Positions 8,926-16,017 of a stretch of 64,000 nt of DNA are shown piece after piece. The position numbers were made by a program, and so were the translations under genes. Under the pieces are notes generated by a model. That model was given only the letters and a program-made list of their open reading frames with translations. It was not told the origin of the DNA and ran no database searches. This stretch comes from Mycobacterium sp. URHB0044 (GTDB lineage Bacteria > Actinomycetota > Actinomycetes > Mycobacteriales > Mycobacteriaceae). The number at the start of each line of letters is the position of its first letter. Positions within the stretch are counted from its first letter, which is position 1. The stretch is taken from positions 1 to 64,000 of the forward strand of contig NZ_JIAW01000024.1 of NCBI RefSeq assembly GCF_000620625.1, written 5' to 3'.

Positions 8926-10191
8926 ATGGTCGGCGTCGAGCGCATTGACGGCGGACCGCGATCGGCGATCGTGATCGGTGCAGGAATCGTCGGATTGTCG
9001 ACGGCATGGTTCCTGCAGGAGCGCGGAGTCGATGTCACCGTGGTGGACCGCACCGGCGTCGCCGCCGGCGCCTCCTGGGGCAACGCCGGATGGATCGCGC
9101 CGGCACTGACCCTTCCGCTGAACTCGCCGGGCGTGCTGCGCTACGGGCTGCGCTCACTGCTGGATCCAGCCGCACCCCTGCACATTCCGTTGACCGCCGA
9201 CTCCGGGCTCGCCAGGTTCTTGCTCCAGTTCGCCGCCAACTGCACGCGATCGTCGTCGAAACGGGTGATGCGGGCCAACGTGCCGCTCAACGAGGAAAGC
9301 ATTGAAGCCTTCGACGTGCTCGTCGCCAACGGCGTCGACGCACCGGTGACCGACGCTCCGATCACCGCTCTGTTTCACACCGCCGAGCAAGCCGAGCGCA
9401 TGACGGACGAACTTCGTCGGCTCGAGAACGCCGGGCAGACGATGTCCTTCACCGGGCTCACCGGCGACGCGTTGCGAGAACGAGTGCCGCTGGCATCACC
9501 AGCGATCACCGCCGGCGTGAACATCCATGGCCAGCGCTTCGTCGACCCCGGCCGATTCGTGCGAGCCCTTGGGGATGCGGTCGTGGCCAGAGGCGCGACC
9601 ATCGAGACGTGCGAGGCCGGCGGCGTATTCAGCTCAGGCAGCGGAGTCACGGTCTACCCCCGCGGCGGCAAGCCGCTGACCGCCGACACCGCGGTGATCG
9701 CCACCGGCGCGTGGTTGTCACGGCTGGCGGGTAACCGGGTGCGCGTTCCGGTGCGGGCAGGCCGTGGCTACTCGTTCACCGTGCCCGTCGACCGACCGAT
9801 CCCCGGCCCCATCTACCTGCCCGACGTGCGGGTGGCGTGCACGCCATACCAAGGTGCACTGCGTGTTTCGGGCACCATGGAGTTTCGAGATCCGTCCGAA
9901 CCGGTGATGCCGGCGCGAGTCGGTGCCATCGTCGCTGCTGCCAGCCCACTGCTGGACGGAGTGCGCTGGGCCGAACGCAGCGACGTCTGGGTCGGGCCCC
10001 GGCCGGTCACCCCCGACGGCCGCCCCCTGATCGGGGAAACCTCCCGAGGCGTCTACGTCGCCGGTGGACACGGCATGTGGGGACTGGCGCACGGCCCGGT
10101 CACCGGCCGGCTTCTGGCCGAGTACATCACCACCGGAAAGCAACCCGAAGCCCTTCGCGACTTCGACCCGCTGCGCCGAACCGGCCGCTAG
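8926..10191 (+). CDS. FAD-dependent D-amino-acid dehydrogenase-like oxidoreductase (DadA family)
   Basis: This is a 421-residue flavoprotein. The dinucleotide-binding segment AIVIGAGIVGLSTAWFLQERGVDVTVVDR is followed by GASWGNAGWIAPA, the stretch typical of DadA-type D-amino-acid dehydrogenases and glycine-oxidase relatives. The C-terminal FAD contact is VAGGHGMWGLAHGPVTGRLLAEYI. The expected reaction is oxidative deamination of an amino acid or amine, passing electrons to a membrane acceptor; the substrate is not resolved. The ATG at 8926 has GGAGG at 8915-8919; a GTG lies directly before it. The upstream PucR regulator and this enzyme form a plausible catabolic pair. A strong hairpin follows the gene. 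Confidence 0.8.
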   Translation: MVGVERIDGGPRSAIVIGAGIVGLSTAWFLQERGVDVTVVDRTGVAAGASWGNAGWIAPALTLPLNSPGVLRYGLRSLLDPAAPLHIPLTADSGLARFLLQFAANCTRSSSKRVMRANVPLNEESIEAFDVLVANGVDAPVTDAPITALFHTAEQAERMTDELRRLENAGQTMSFTGLTGDALRERVPLASPAITAGVNIHGQRFVDPGRFVRALGDAVVARGATIETCEAGGVFSSGSGVTVYPRGGKPLTADTAVIATGAWLSRLAGNRVRVPVRAGRGYSFTVPVDRPIPGPIYLPDVRVACTPYQGALRVSGTMEFRDPSEPVMPARVGAIVAAASPLLDGVRWAERSDVWVGPRPVTPDGRPLIGETSRGVYVAGGHGMWGLAHGPVTGRLLAEYITTGKQPEALRDFDPLRRTGR

Positions 10192-10249
10192 ACCCACCAC
10201 ACCGGCGGTAAACACCGCTGCGAACCCTGCCCTATACGGGCTCACCAGT

Positions 10250-10288
10250 CGTCAGGGGCGGCGCTTCTGCCACGGCCCGCCCCTGACG
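10250..10288 (+). terminator. Strong GC hairpin after the DadA-like gene
   Basis: Positions 10250-10261 and 10277-10288 are perfect 12-bp inverted repeats around a 15-base loop. The hairpin lies 59 bases after the stop of the flavoprotein gene and 40 bases before the first Gre-like gene. There is no T-run after the stem, so it is a terminator of the T-poor mycobacterial kind, or a regulatory stem in the leader of the Gre-like genes. Position favours the former. Confidence 0.55.
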
Positions 10289-10327
10289 GCAACCTTCGAG
10301 AGAAGGACATGAGAGAAGGAGATCGAG

Positions 10328-10807
10328 ATGATCACTGCCGAACGTACTTGGATGACGAGACGGGCCTACCTCCGGCTGCAGATGGAACTGGCCGCCCTGC
10401 GTTCACAACCCAGCAACGAAGTCCCCGGCGAGGTCGCTGATTTCGACGACAACCTCGTCGCCGGTCAGCGGGCGCGTCAAGTTCGGATTCGCCAAATTCA
10501 GGATCTGTTGGCGCACGCGGTCGTTGGTGAGGATCCACCCGATGACGGCATCGCCGAACCCGGCATGGTGCTGACCGTTCGTTACGACGACACCGGCGAG
10601 ACGGAAACGTTCCTACTCGGAGTGCGGGGAGCCGAAGACGCCGACATCGAGGTGTATTCGCTGCAGTCGCCGTTGGGCAAGGCGATCGCAGGAGCTCGCC
10701 CCGGCGAACAGCGGATCTACTCCATTCCCAGTGGGGCCGATCTACCGGTCACGCTACTCAGGGCGGTGCCCTACGGAATCTCGCGACACACCGCCGCTGC
10801 CACCTAG
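10328..10807 (+). CDS. GreA/GreB-like transcription factor, copy 1
   Basis: This is a 159-residue protein. A short helical N-terminus (TRRAYLRLQMELAALRSQ ... QRARQVRIRQIQDLLAHAVV) corresponds to a Gre coiled coil. The C-terminal FKBP-like Gre domain shows PGMVLTVRYDDTGETETFLLGV and SLQSPLGKAIAGARPGEQ, the SPLGxAL-type signature. The acidic GDLKEN loop that catalyses transcript cleavage in true GreA is absent; VADFDDNLV sits in the equivalent place. It may therefore bind the RNA polymerase secondary channel without cleavage activity, like other Gre-factor homologs. A good AAGGAG site precedes the ATG. A close paralog follows 11 bp downstream, so the two are cotranscribed. Confidence 0.8.
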   Translation: MITAERTWMTRRAYLRLQMELAALRSQPSNEVPGEVADFDDNLVAGQRARQVRIRQIQDLLAHAVVGEDPPDDGIAEPGMVLTVRYDDTGETETFLLGVRGAEDADIEVYSLQSPLGKAIAGARPGEQRIYSIPSGADLPVTLLRAVPYGISRHTAAAT

Positions 10808-10818
10808 GAGGAATGAAA

Positions 10819-11295
10819 ATGGCTACTACGCAACGCGTATGGATCTCGCCGCAGGCCCACGAGCGCCTACACCGCGAGTTGGACACCTTGCGCTTTCTGT
10901 TCTCGGCCGGAATCGCCGACGAGGGCGACGACAACGCGACCGCCGTCCGACGGGCGTGGGAGATACGGATTCAACAGATTCACGACCTATTGATCAACGC
11001 CGTCGTCGGCGAGGATCCGCCCGATGACGGTATCGCCGAACCCGGCATGGTCGTCACCGTCCGCTACGACGCCACCGGTGACACCGATACCTTCCTTCTG
11101 GGTGTACGCGGTGCCGAATTCGCGGACATGCCGGTTCATTCCATCGAATCCCCGTTGGGCGCCGCCATCGCAGGGGCTCGTCCCGGTGAACGCCGCAGCT
11201 ACAGACTGGCCGTCGGTGCCGCCGTGCCCGTCACGATCCTGAAGGCCGTGCCCTACGGTCTCCATGCGGCCGACCTCACCAGTACGGGTTCGTGA
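10819..11295 (+). CDS. GreA/GreB-like transcription factor, copy 2
   Basis: This is a 158-residue tandem paralog of the preceding gene. Stretches such as VVGEDPPDDGIAEPGM are identical, and the C-terminal domain again ends its signature with SPLGAAIAGARPGER. The N-terminal coiled coil differs more (HERLHRELDTLRFLFSAG). The ATG at 10819 is preferred over the ATG at 10813 because AGGAGG (10806-10811) is 7 bases from the former and only 1 base from the latter. As in copy 1, the catalytic acidic loop of GreA is not present. Two divergent copies side by side suggest distinct conditions or a heteromeric use. Confidence 0.8.
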   Translation: MATTQRVWISPQAHERLHRELDTLRFLFSAGIADEGDDNATAVRRAWEIRIQQIHDLLINAVVGEDPPDDGIAEPGMVVTVRYDATGDTDTFLLGVRGAEFADMPVHSIESPLGAAIAGARPGERRSYRLAVGAAVPVTILKAVPYGLHAADLTSTGS

Positions 11296-11328
11296 TGGCA
11301 TGGCCTGCGAAAGCCACGGAGGTAGAGG

Positions 11329-11424
11329 ATGTTTCACGACAACACCACATTGGTGCTGTTCCTGGCCGTCGCGGTGATATGGCTCATCGCCGCGGCCCTG
11401 CATTGGCCCGATTATCGCCGCTGA
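11329..11424 (+). CDS. 31-residue single-helix membrane peptide
   Basis: The frame starts MFHDNTTLVLFLAVAVIW, continues LIAAALHWPDYRR and stops. A GGAGG ribosome site (11318-11322) lies at good spacing, and one hydrophobic helix spans residues about 8-24. It follows the second Gre-like gene by 33 bases on the same strand. The good start signals, one clean transmembrane helix and a charged tail make it a credible small protein. No function can be assigned. Confidence 0.5.
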   Translation: MFHDNTTLVLFLAVAVIWLIAAALHWPDYRR

Positions 11425-11453
11425 ACCACCCGACCATGAACGGAGGAAAGCAC

Positions 11454-11615
11454 ATGCTGGTAATCACCGACGACGCCGGCGGCTCACCGCGAGACCGGCA
11501 ACTCGCGCCGATCGCTCTGCAGCGCTGGGAATCCGATGGAGGGGCGGTACCGCCAACGCTTCCGTCGTCCCGTGACACCGGTCCTATAGCCCCGGAACGA
11601 TGTCGCCGAGGCTGA
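11454..11615 (+). CDS. 53-residue hypothetical protein
   Basis: The ATG at 11454 has a strong CGGAGGAAAG site just upstream. The product begins MLVITDDAGGSPRDRQLAP and contains IALQRWESDGGAVPP, a pattern I associate with small mycobacterial proteins of unknown role. It is the last gene of the Gre-like unit. Its 3' end overlaps the convergent ligase gene by 32 bases, which is possible but lowers confidence in the C-terminal residues. Confidence 0.45.
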   Translation: MLVITDDAGGSPRDRQLAPIALQRWESDGGAVPPTLPSSRDTGPIAPERCRRG

Positions 11616-12645
11616 AGGTGAGTGGCTGCTCGAGCTGTGCGTAGGTGCACGTGCGCGGGTCGCGGTCGGGGCGCCAACGGTTGAATTGGGCGGTGTGGCG
11701 GAACCTTTCGCCTTCCATGTGGTCGTAGCGAACCTCGACGACCCGCTCGGGGCGCAGCGGCACGAAGGAGAGGTCCTTCCCGGCGTTCCAGCGGGAGCCT
11801 TCGTTCTTGCGTGGTGTGCGTTCGCCCGTCATGTGGGCGGCCCAGTTCCACGGGTGGCCGTCGAATTCGGTGACGAGCGGCTGCAACTCGGTGAACAGCC
11901 GGCGCCTCTGCGCCATGGGGAAGGCGCCGATGACGCCGACCGATGCGAGGGCGCCGTCGTCCCTGTAGAGGCCGAGCAGCAGCGAGCCGACGGCGTCGGC
12001 ACCGGACTTGTGCACGCGGTACCCGGCGACCACGCAGTCGGCGGTGCGCAGATGCTTGATCTTGAACATGGCGCGCTTGTCCGGTTGGTACGTGATGTCC
12101 AGCGGCTTCGCGATGACGCCGTCGAGCCCGGCTCCCTCGAACTCGTCGAACCAGCGCTGCGCAGTGGCCAGATCCGTGGTCGCGGGGGTGAGGTGGATAG
12201 TGCCGCCCGAGCCGGCCAATGCGTCGACGAGGGCGGCGCGGCGCTCGCTGAACGGCCGACCGCTGTAGTCGTCGTCGCCGAGGGCCAGGAGGTCGAACGC
12301 GATGAAGGACGCAGGTGTCTGTTCGGCGAGCATCCGCACCCGCGACGCGGCCGGGTGCAACCGCAGCTGCAGCGCCTCGAAGTCCAGCCCGTGGTCGGTG
12401 GCGATGATGATCTCGCCGTCGATGACGCAACGTTCGGGCAGTTCGGCCTTCATGGCGTCGACGAGTTCCGGGAAGTAGCGGGTCATCGGCCGCTCGTTGC
12501 GGCTGCCCAACTCGACCTCGTCGCCGTCGCGGAAGCAGATCGACCGGAAGCCATCCCACTTCGGTTCGTAGGAGGCTCCGGCGGGGATCGCGGGCACCGA
12601 CTTGGACAACATCGGCGACACCGGCGGCATCACGGGCAGCTTCAT
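11584..12645 (-). CDS. ligC: ATP-dependent DNA ligase LigC (Rv3731-type)
   Basis: This 353-residue enzyme joins nicks using ATP. The nucleophile motif EPKWDGFR places the adenylated lysine at residue 29. DGEIII, FIAFDLLALGDDD, GLDGVIAK and FKIKHLRTADCVVAGYR supply the remaining nucleotidyltransferase motifs. A C-terminal OB-fold contains LRPERVVEVRYDHMEG and HTAQFNRWRPDRDPRTC. The N-terminus MKLPVMPPVSPML matches M. tuberculosis LigC, fixing the start at 12645. LigC ligases work with Prim-PolC in gap-filling excision repair. A second LigC gene lies at 29432, next to Prim-PolC, about 16.8 kb away. M. smegmatis has a comparable pair close together, so the distance is unusual. Confidence 0.93.
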   Translation of the reverse strand: MKLPVMPPVSPMLSKSVPAIPAGASYEPKWDGFRSICFRDGDEVELGSRNERPMTRYFPELVDAMKAELPERCVIDGEIIIATDHGLDFEALQLRLHPAASRVRMLAEQTPASFIAFDLLALGDDDYSGRPFSERRAALVDALAGSGGTIHLTPATTDLATAQRWFDEFEGAGLDGVIAKPLDITYQPDKRAMFKIKHLRTADCVVAGYRVHKSGADAVGSLLLGLYRDDGALASVGVIGAFPMAQRRRLFTELQPLVTEFDGHPWNWAAHMTGERTPRKNEGSRWNAGKDLSFVPLRPERVVEVRYDHMEGERFRHTAQFNRWRPDRDPRTCTYAQLEQPLTFSLGDIVPGL

Positions 12646-12700
12646 CGGCCCATTGTGTTCCACCCCGATGACAACCCCGATGACATTGCCTGCGTTAGAT

Positions 12701-13270
12701 CTACAGAGCCTTCAGTGCCGCCGCAGTCTCGGCGAGGATGTCATCGGACAGGTCGCCATCGCCGACGGCTCGCGCCATCGCAATGGCGCCAACAAGCGCG
12801 CTGAGTACGAGGTAGGCGCGACGTCGATCTGCCCCAGGGTCCGAACTCGACGCCAGTCCAGCGAAAAGCTCGAGATACTCCTCGACTTTGCGACCGTAGG
12901 CCACGCGGGGCCGGTCATCCCCGCGCGATATGTCCTCGGCCAATGCAGCCACTGCACATCCGGCCTCTGGCTGGTCGCGGTGGGCACGACTCAGGTAGTC
13001 GTCGACGATCGCCTCGAACGCCCCTCTGCCACCTTGGGCGGCCGTATCGACCGTCCGCTCACTTCCTTGGGTCAAGGCGCGCTCCACCGCGACGGCGACC
13101 AGATCTTCTCGGGATTCGAAGTGTCGGTAGAAGCCGCCGTGCGTCAGGCCGGCTTCCTTCATCAGCTCCGCGACGCCGACACCCTTGATGCCATTGCGGC
13201 GCATTCGGGCTGAAGCGATGTCGACGATTCGATCGTGACTCGCCGCCTTGTCGGCCTGTGAACTACCCAC
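12701..13270 (-). CDS. TetR-family transcriptional regulator
   Basis: This is a 189-residue protein. The helix-turn-helix is RIVDIASARMRRNGIKGVGVAELMKEAGLTHGGFYRHFESREDLV, the subfamily with the GGFYRHF recognition helix. A C-terminal ligand domain includes AGCAVAALAEDISRG. The start is GTG at 13270 with GGAGG 7 bases upstream. It lies 42 bp downstream of the enoyl-CoA hydratase gene on the same strand, so it is likely in that operon. It is then the best candidate to bind the large palindrome at 14176-14221 in the promoter region. Confidence 0.85.
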   Translation of the reverse strand: MGSSQADKAASHDRIVDIASARMRRNGIKGVGVAELMKEAGLTHGGFYRHFESREDLVAVAVERALTQGSERTVDTAAQGGRGAFEAIVDDYLSRAHRDQPEAGCAVAALAEDISRGDDRPRVAYGRKVEEYLELFAGLASSSDPGADRRRAYLVLSALVGAIAMARAVGDGDLSDDILAETAAALKAL

Positions 13271-13312
13271 GAATGAACCTCCAACCCCGATGCGACATCG
13301 GTGTGATGCTAT

Positions 13313-14140
13313 CTAGGTGCCGAGATCGGCCAGGTAGTGGCTGAAGCGTGCCTCGAAGTCGGTACCCACGTCATCGGCTCGTTGGCGGATTCTGGCGCCC
13401 CTCTCGTGTACGGTCGGCCACGAGAAGGCGGCGAGGAAGGCGTCCTGTGTTTGCACCAGGTCGTCAGCGGACGCCAGCGTCCTCCGGTTGATCAGCCGCT
13501 TGGCCTCGGCGAGTGCAGGCTTGTCGAACGACGCGATGCGTCGCGCGAGGTTGTCGACGTAAGCGTCGAGCTCGTCGTCGGGCAGCGCACGATTGACCCA
13601 GCCGTAGTCAGCGGCCGTCGCCGCATCGAAATCGTCACTGCCAAGGACGATCTCCAGCGCCCTGCCTCGTCCCACGAGAAGGGGTAGGCGCTCGATCCCG
13701 CCACCGCCCGGGAAAACGCCTGCACCCACTTCGATTTGGGCGAAGACGGCTCGCTCCAGGCTCGCGAAGCGCATGTCACATGCCAAGGCGATCTCCGAAC
13801 CACCACCCCGCGTGCGACCCCGGATGGACGCGATGGTCACGACCGACGAGTTGGTCAACCGGGTCGTGGCGTCGATGAAAGCCGGCAGACCAGTCGGGCC
13901 GGGCGCCAAGGGAAAATCCGCCACCCGGGAAACGTCGTAGTGATTGATGAAGAAGTCGGGGTCAGCACTGTCGAGTACGACCACCCGCAAGGTGTCGGCG
14001 GACTCGATGAGGCCGACCAGGTGCTGGAGTTCCAGCAGGGTGTCCGGATCACACAGATTGATCGGCGGATTGCTGAACGTCACCCGCCAGTATTCCGCCG
14101 ACACCTCGGTGATCGTGAACTGGGTCAATGAAGGAGTCAT
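13313..14140 (-). CDS. Enoyl-CoA hydratase/isomerase family protein
   Basis: This is a 275-residue crotonase-fold enzyme. RVTFSNPPINLCDPDTLLELQHLV is the first strand region. SIRGRTRGGGSEIALACDMRFAS is the oxyanion-hole segment, and GAGVFPGGGGIERLPLLVGRGRALEIVL the second. The general acid/base region carries QIEVGAG. The oxyanion motif has GGGSE where typical hydratases have AGGG-E, so an acyl-CoA substrate is likely but the exact reaction is open. The start at 14140 is supported by AAAGGA upstream and by similarity beginning at SLTQFTITEVSAEYWRVTF. It is divergent from a serine hydrolase, with a palindrome between them. Confidence 0.83.
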   Translation of the reverse strand: MTPSLTQFTITEVSAEYWRVTFSNPPINLCDPDTLLELQHLVGLIESADTLRVVVLDSADPDFFINHYDVSRVADFPLAPGPTGLPAFIDATTRLTNSSVVTIASIRGRTRGGGSEIALACDMRFASLERAVFAQIEVGAGVFPGGGGIERLPLLVGRGRALEIVLGSDDFDAATAADYGWVNRALPDDELDAYVDNLARRIASFDKPALAEAKRLINRRTLASADDLVQTQDAFLAAFSWPTVHERGARIRQRADDVGTDFEARFSHYLADLGT

Positions 14141-14175
14141 TGGTGAGGTTCCTTTGTTCTGGGGCACCGCATTTG

Positions 14176-14221
14176 GCGCTTGACAATGAGGATGACGGGC
14201 ATCATCCTCATTGTCAAGCGC
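14176..14221. promoter_or_regulatory. Perfect palindrome with overlapping divergent promoters
   Basis: Positions 14176-14195 and 14202-14221 are perfectly complementary 20-base arms around a 6-base centre. A TTGACA hexamer occurs in each arm (14180-14185 on +; 14212-14217 on -), each a consensus -35 box facing its own gene. The element sits between the start codons of the divergent hydratase (14140) and serine hydrolase (14258). I read it as a single operator that covers two face-to-face promoters, probably bound by the TetR protein at 12701-13270. A smaller related inverted repeat (CAATGA/TCATTG) overlaps the hydratase start at 14127-14143. Confidence 0.6.
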
Positions 14222-14257
14222 ACCGCACGCTGAATGCCACGACGAAGGGACCCGTCC

Positions 14258-15424
14258 ATGACTACTGCCACACATTCGCTCGGCATCGACGCCGAACGTC
14301 TATCGCTCCTGCCGGCGGCCATCACGTCCGACATCGACGCCGGGATGTACGACGGGGCAGTGGTCCTGGTCGCCCGCCGTGGTGAGGTCGTCCTTCACGA
14401 GGCGATCGGATTTGCCGACCGGGCAGCCAGGCGCCCGGTTCAACTCGACTCGGTCTTCGTCACGATGTCGATGTTCAAGCCGATGACTAGCTCCGCTGTG
14501 CTCCAACGCATCGATCGCGGGCAGGTCGCCTTCACCACGCAGGTCCGCGAAATCATCCCCGAGTACGCGGCAAACGGTAAGGGCAACACCACCATTGCCG
14601 ATCTTCTGTTGCACAAGGCAGGGTTGCCCTTGGGGGCGCCAGTTCCGCCCGAAGTGTTGGGCGACATTCAGGCGACCACCGCCGCGGTGTGCAACATGGT
14701 CCCGCAATCGGTTCCCGGGACCACCATCAGCTATTCGGCGGTGCTCGGCCATAGCGTCCTGGCCGAGGTCGTGCGCCGATTGGACGGTGGCAGGCGCACT
14801 TTCGGTCAGATCTTGACTGACGACTTGATCGAGCCACTCGGCATGTTCGACACGTCACTCGGGGCCGGACTGAGGGCGCATCTGATTGAGCGGGCGGTTC
14901 CCCTGCGTGTCCGTGACCGTGGACCTGCCCTCTTCGCCCCCGAATTGGTGGAGGGAGTGGGGGCGGCGGCCGCCATCGAGGGAGTGGAGATTCCGGCGGG
15001 TGGCGCTTACACCACCGCGGCGGACTGGCTCCGATTCGCCGAGGCGCTGCGGCGCGGCGGCGAACTCGACGGTGTCCGGGTGTTGAGTCCGGCGATGGTG
15101 CGGTGTGCCACCACCATTGCCACGGGCGATCTTCCGAACAGTCTGTGGGACTACACGCGTCAAATGCGAGGATGGCCAGAAATGCCCGCAAATCTGGGGC
15201 GGGGCTTCTATGTTCGCGGATCCGGGGTCTTCATGCACCCGTTCGGGGTGCTGTCTTCGCCGGGAACGTTCGGCGGAATCGGTTCGGGCTCAACGTGTTT
15301 CTGGGTCGATCCGGACCGTGAGATCTCCTACGTCTTTCTCTCTGCCGGTCTGATGGAGGACTCGTACAGCACCGAGCGCCACCAGCGCTACGCCGACCTC
15401 GTTCAGTCGGCCGTCCTCGACTGA
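14258..15424 (+). CDS. Serine hydrolase of the beta-lactamase/EstB type
   Basis: This is a 388-residue class C beta-lactamase-fold protein. The nucleophile motif SMFK (S-x-x-K) lies in FVTMSMFKPMTSSAV, and YSA in TISYSAVLGHSVLAEV supplies the catalytic tyrosine. A C-terminal SSPGTFGGIGSGSTCFWVDPD replaces the KTG-like motif, as is common in esterase-type members. No signal peptide is visible, so it is probably a cytosolic esterase, lactonase or transesterase rather than a drug-resistance enzyme. The ATG at 14258 follows GAAGGGA. It is divergently transcribed from an enoyl-CoA hydratase, which suggests an acyl or lactone substrate. Confidence 0.82.
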   Translation: MTTATHSLGIDAERLSLLPAAITSDIDAGMYDGAVVLVARRGEVVLHEAIGFADRAARRPVQLDSVFVTMSMFKPMTSSAVLQRIDRGQVAFTTQVREIIPEYAANGKGNTTIADLLLHKAGLPLGAPVPPEVLGDIQATTAAVCNMVPQSVPGTTISYSAVLGHSVLAEVVRRLDGGRRTFGQILTDDLIEPLGMFDTSLGAGLRAHLIERAVPLRVRDRGPALFAPELVEGVGAAAAIEGVEIPAGGAYTTAADWLRFAEALRRGGELDGVRVLSPAMVRCATTIATGDLPNSLWDYTRQMRGWPEMPANLGRGFYVRGSGVFMHPFGVLSSPGTFGGIGSGSTCFWVDPDREISYVFLSAGLMEDSYSTERHQRYADLVQSAVLD

Positions 15425-15450
15425 GGTACGTTCTTTGCGTTTCGGCGTTG

Positions 15451-15927
15451 TCAACTGCTCGGCCCGTCACCCCGGAACCCCGGACCGGGTTCGGGGGTGA
15501 CGTTGCGGGTGGTGATCTCTTGGCCACAGCGTGCGCAATCGAGGCGCGGTTCGGCGATGTCGCCGCATGTTTGGTGACGCAGGACGATCGGCGGCCCCTT
15601 GGGGTGGGGCATGTGCCGATCGCCCCATTGCATGAGGACCACGATTGCCGCGAACAGCTCGTGCCCCGCGTCGGTCAGTCGGTACTCGTAGCGATCGGGG
15701 TCACGGGCGTAGGGCACGCGCTCGAGCAGTCCGCCGTCGACGAGCGTCCGCAATCGCGCCGACAGCGTCGGCCTGGGAATTTTCAGATTGCGTGCGAGCT
15801 GGCCGAAGCGACGGACGCCGAAGAACGCCTCGCGCATGATCAGCATCGTCCAGCGCTCACCGACCACTTCGAGCGCGCGTGCGACGGATTCGCCGTCGAA
15901 GCGATGCGACAGATCCTCGGAAACCAT
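15451..15927 (-). CDS. HxlR-family winged-helix regulator
   Basis: This is a 158-residue protein. The winged helix is RALEVVGERWTMLIMREAFFGVRRFGQLARNLKIPRPTLSARLRTLVDGGLLERV, with the wing YARDPDRYEYRLTDAG. The C-terminus carries a C-x(10)-C-x2-C cysteine pattern (QTCGDIAEPRLDCARCGQE), suggesting a metal or redox site; many HxlR members sense electrophiles. The ATG at 15927 fits the domain start; upstream ATGs would add about 30 unrelated residues. It is divergent from a three-gene oxidoreductase operon, and an inverted repeat in the gap is a likely operator. Confidence 0.85.
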   Translation of the reverse strand: MVSEDLSHRFDGESVARALEVVGERWTMLIMREAFFGVRRFGQLARNLKIPRPTLSARLRTLVDGGLLERVPYARDPDRYEYRLTDAGHELFAAIVVLMQWGDRHMPHPKGPPIVLRHQTCGDIAEPRLDCARCGQEITTRNVTPEPGPGFRGDGPSS

Positions 15928-15943
15928 GGTTCTCCCAATGTAC

Positions 15944-15962
15944 CGGTTCAAAAACTGAACCG
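15944..15962. promoter_or_regulatory. Probable HxlR operator
   Basis: CGGTTCA (15944-15950) and TGAACCG (15956-15962) are a perfect 7-bp inverted repeat with a 5-base spacer, 17 bases upstream of the HxlR start codon. A further TTGAACC half-site lies about 12 bases on, towards the divergent monooxygenase gene. Size and position fit a dimeric winged-helix repressor acting on both genes. Confidence 0.55.
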
Positions 15963-16017
15963 ATGGTGGTAAGAATATTGAACCAGGCCTTTCGTCCGCT
16001 GAGGGAAGCGAGGACAC

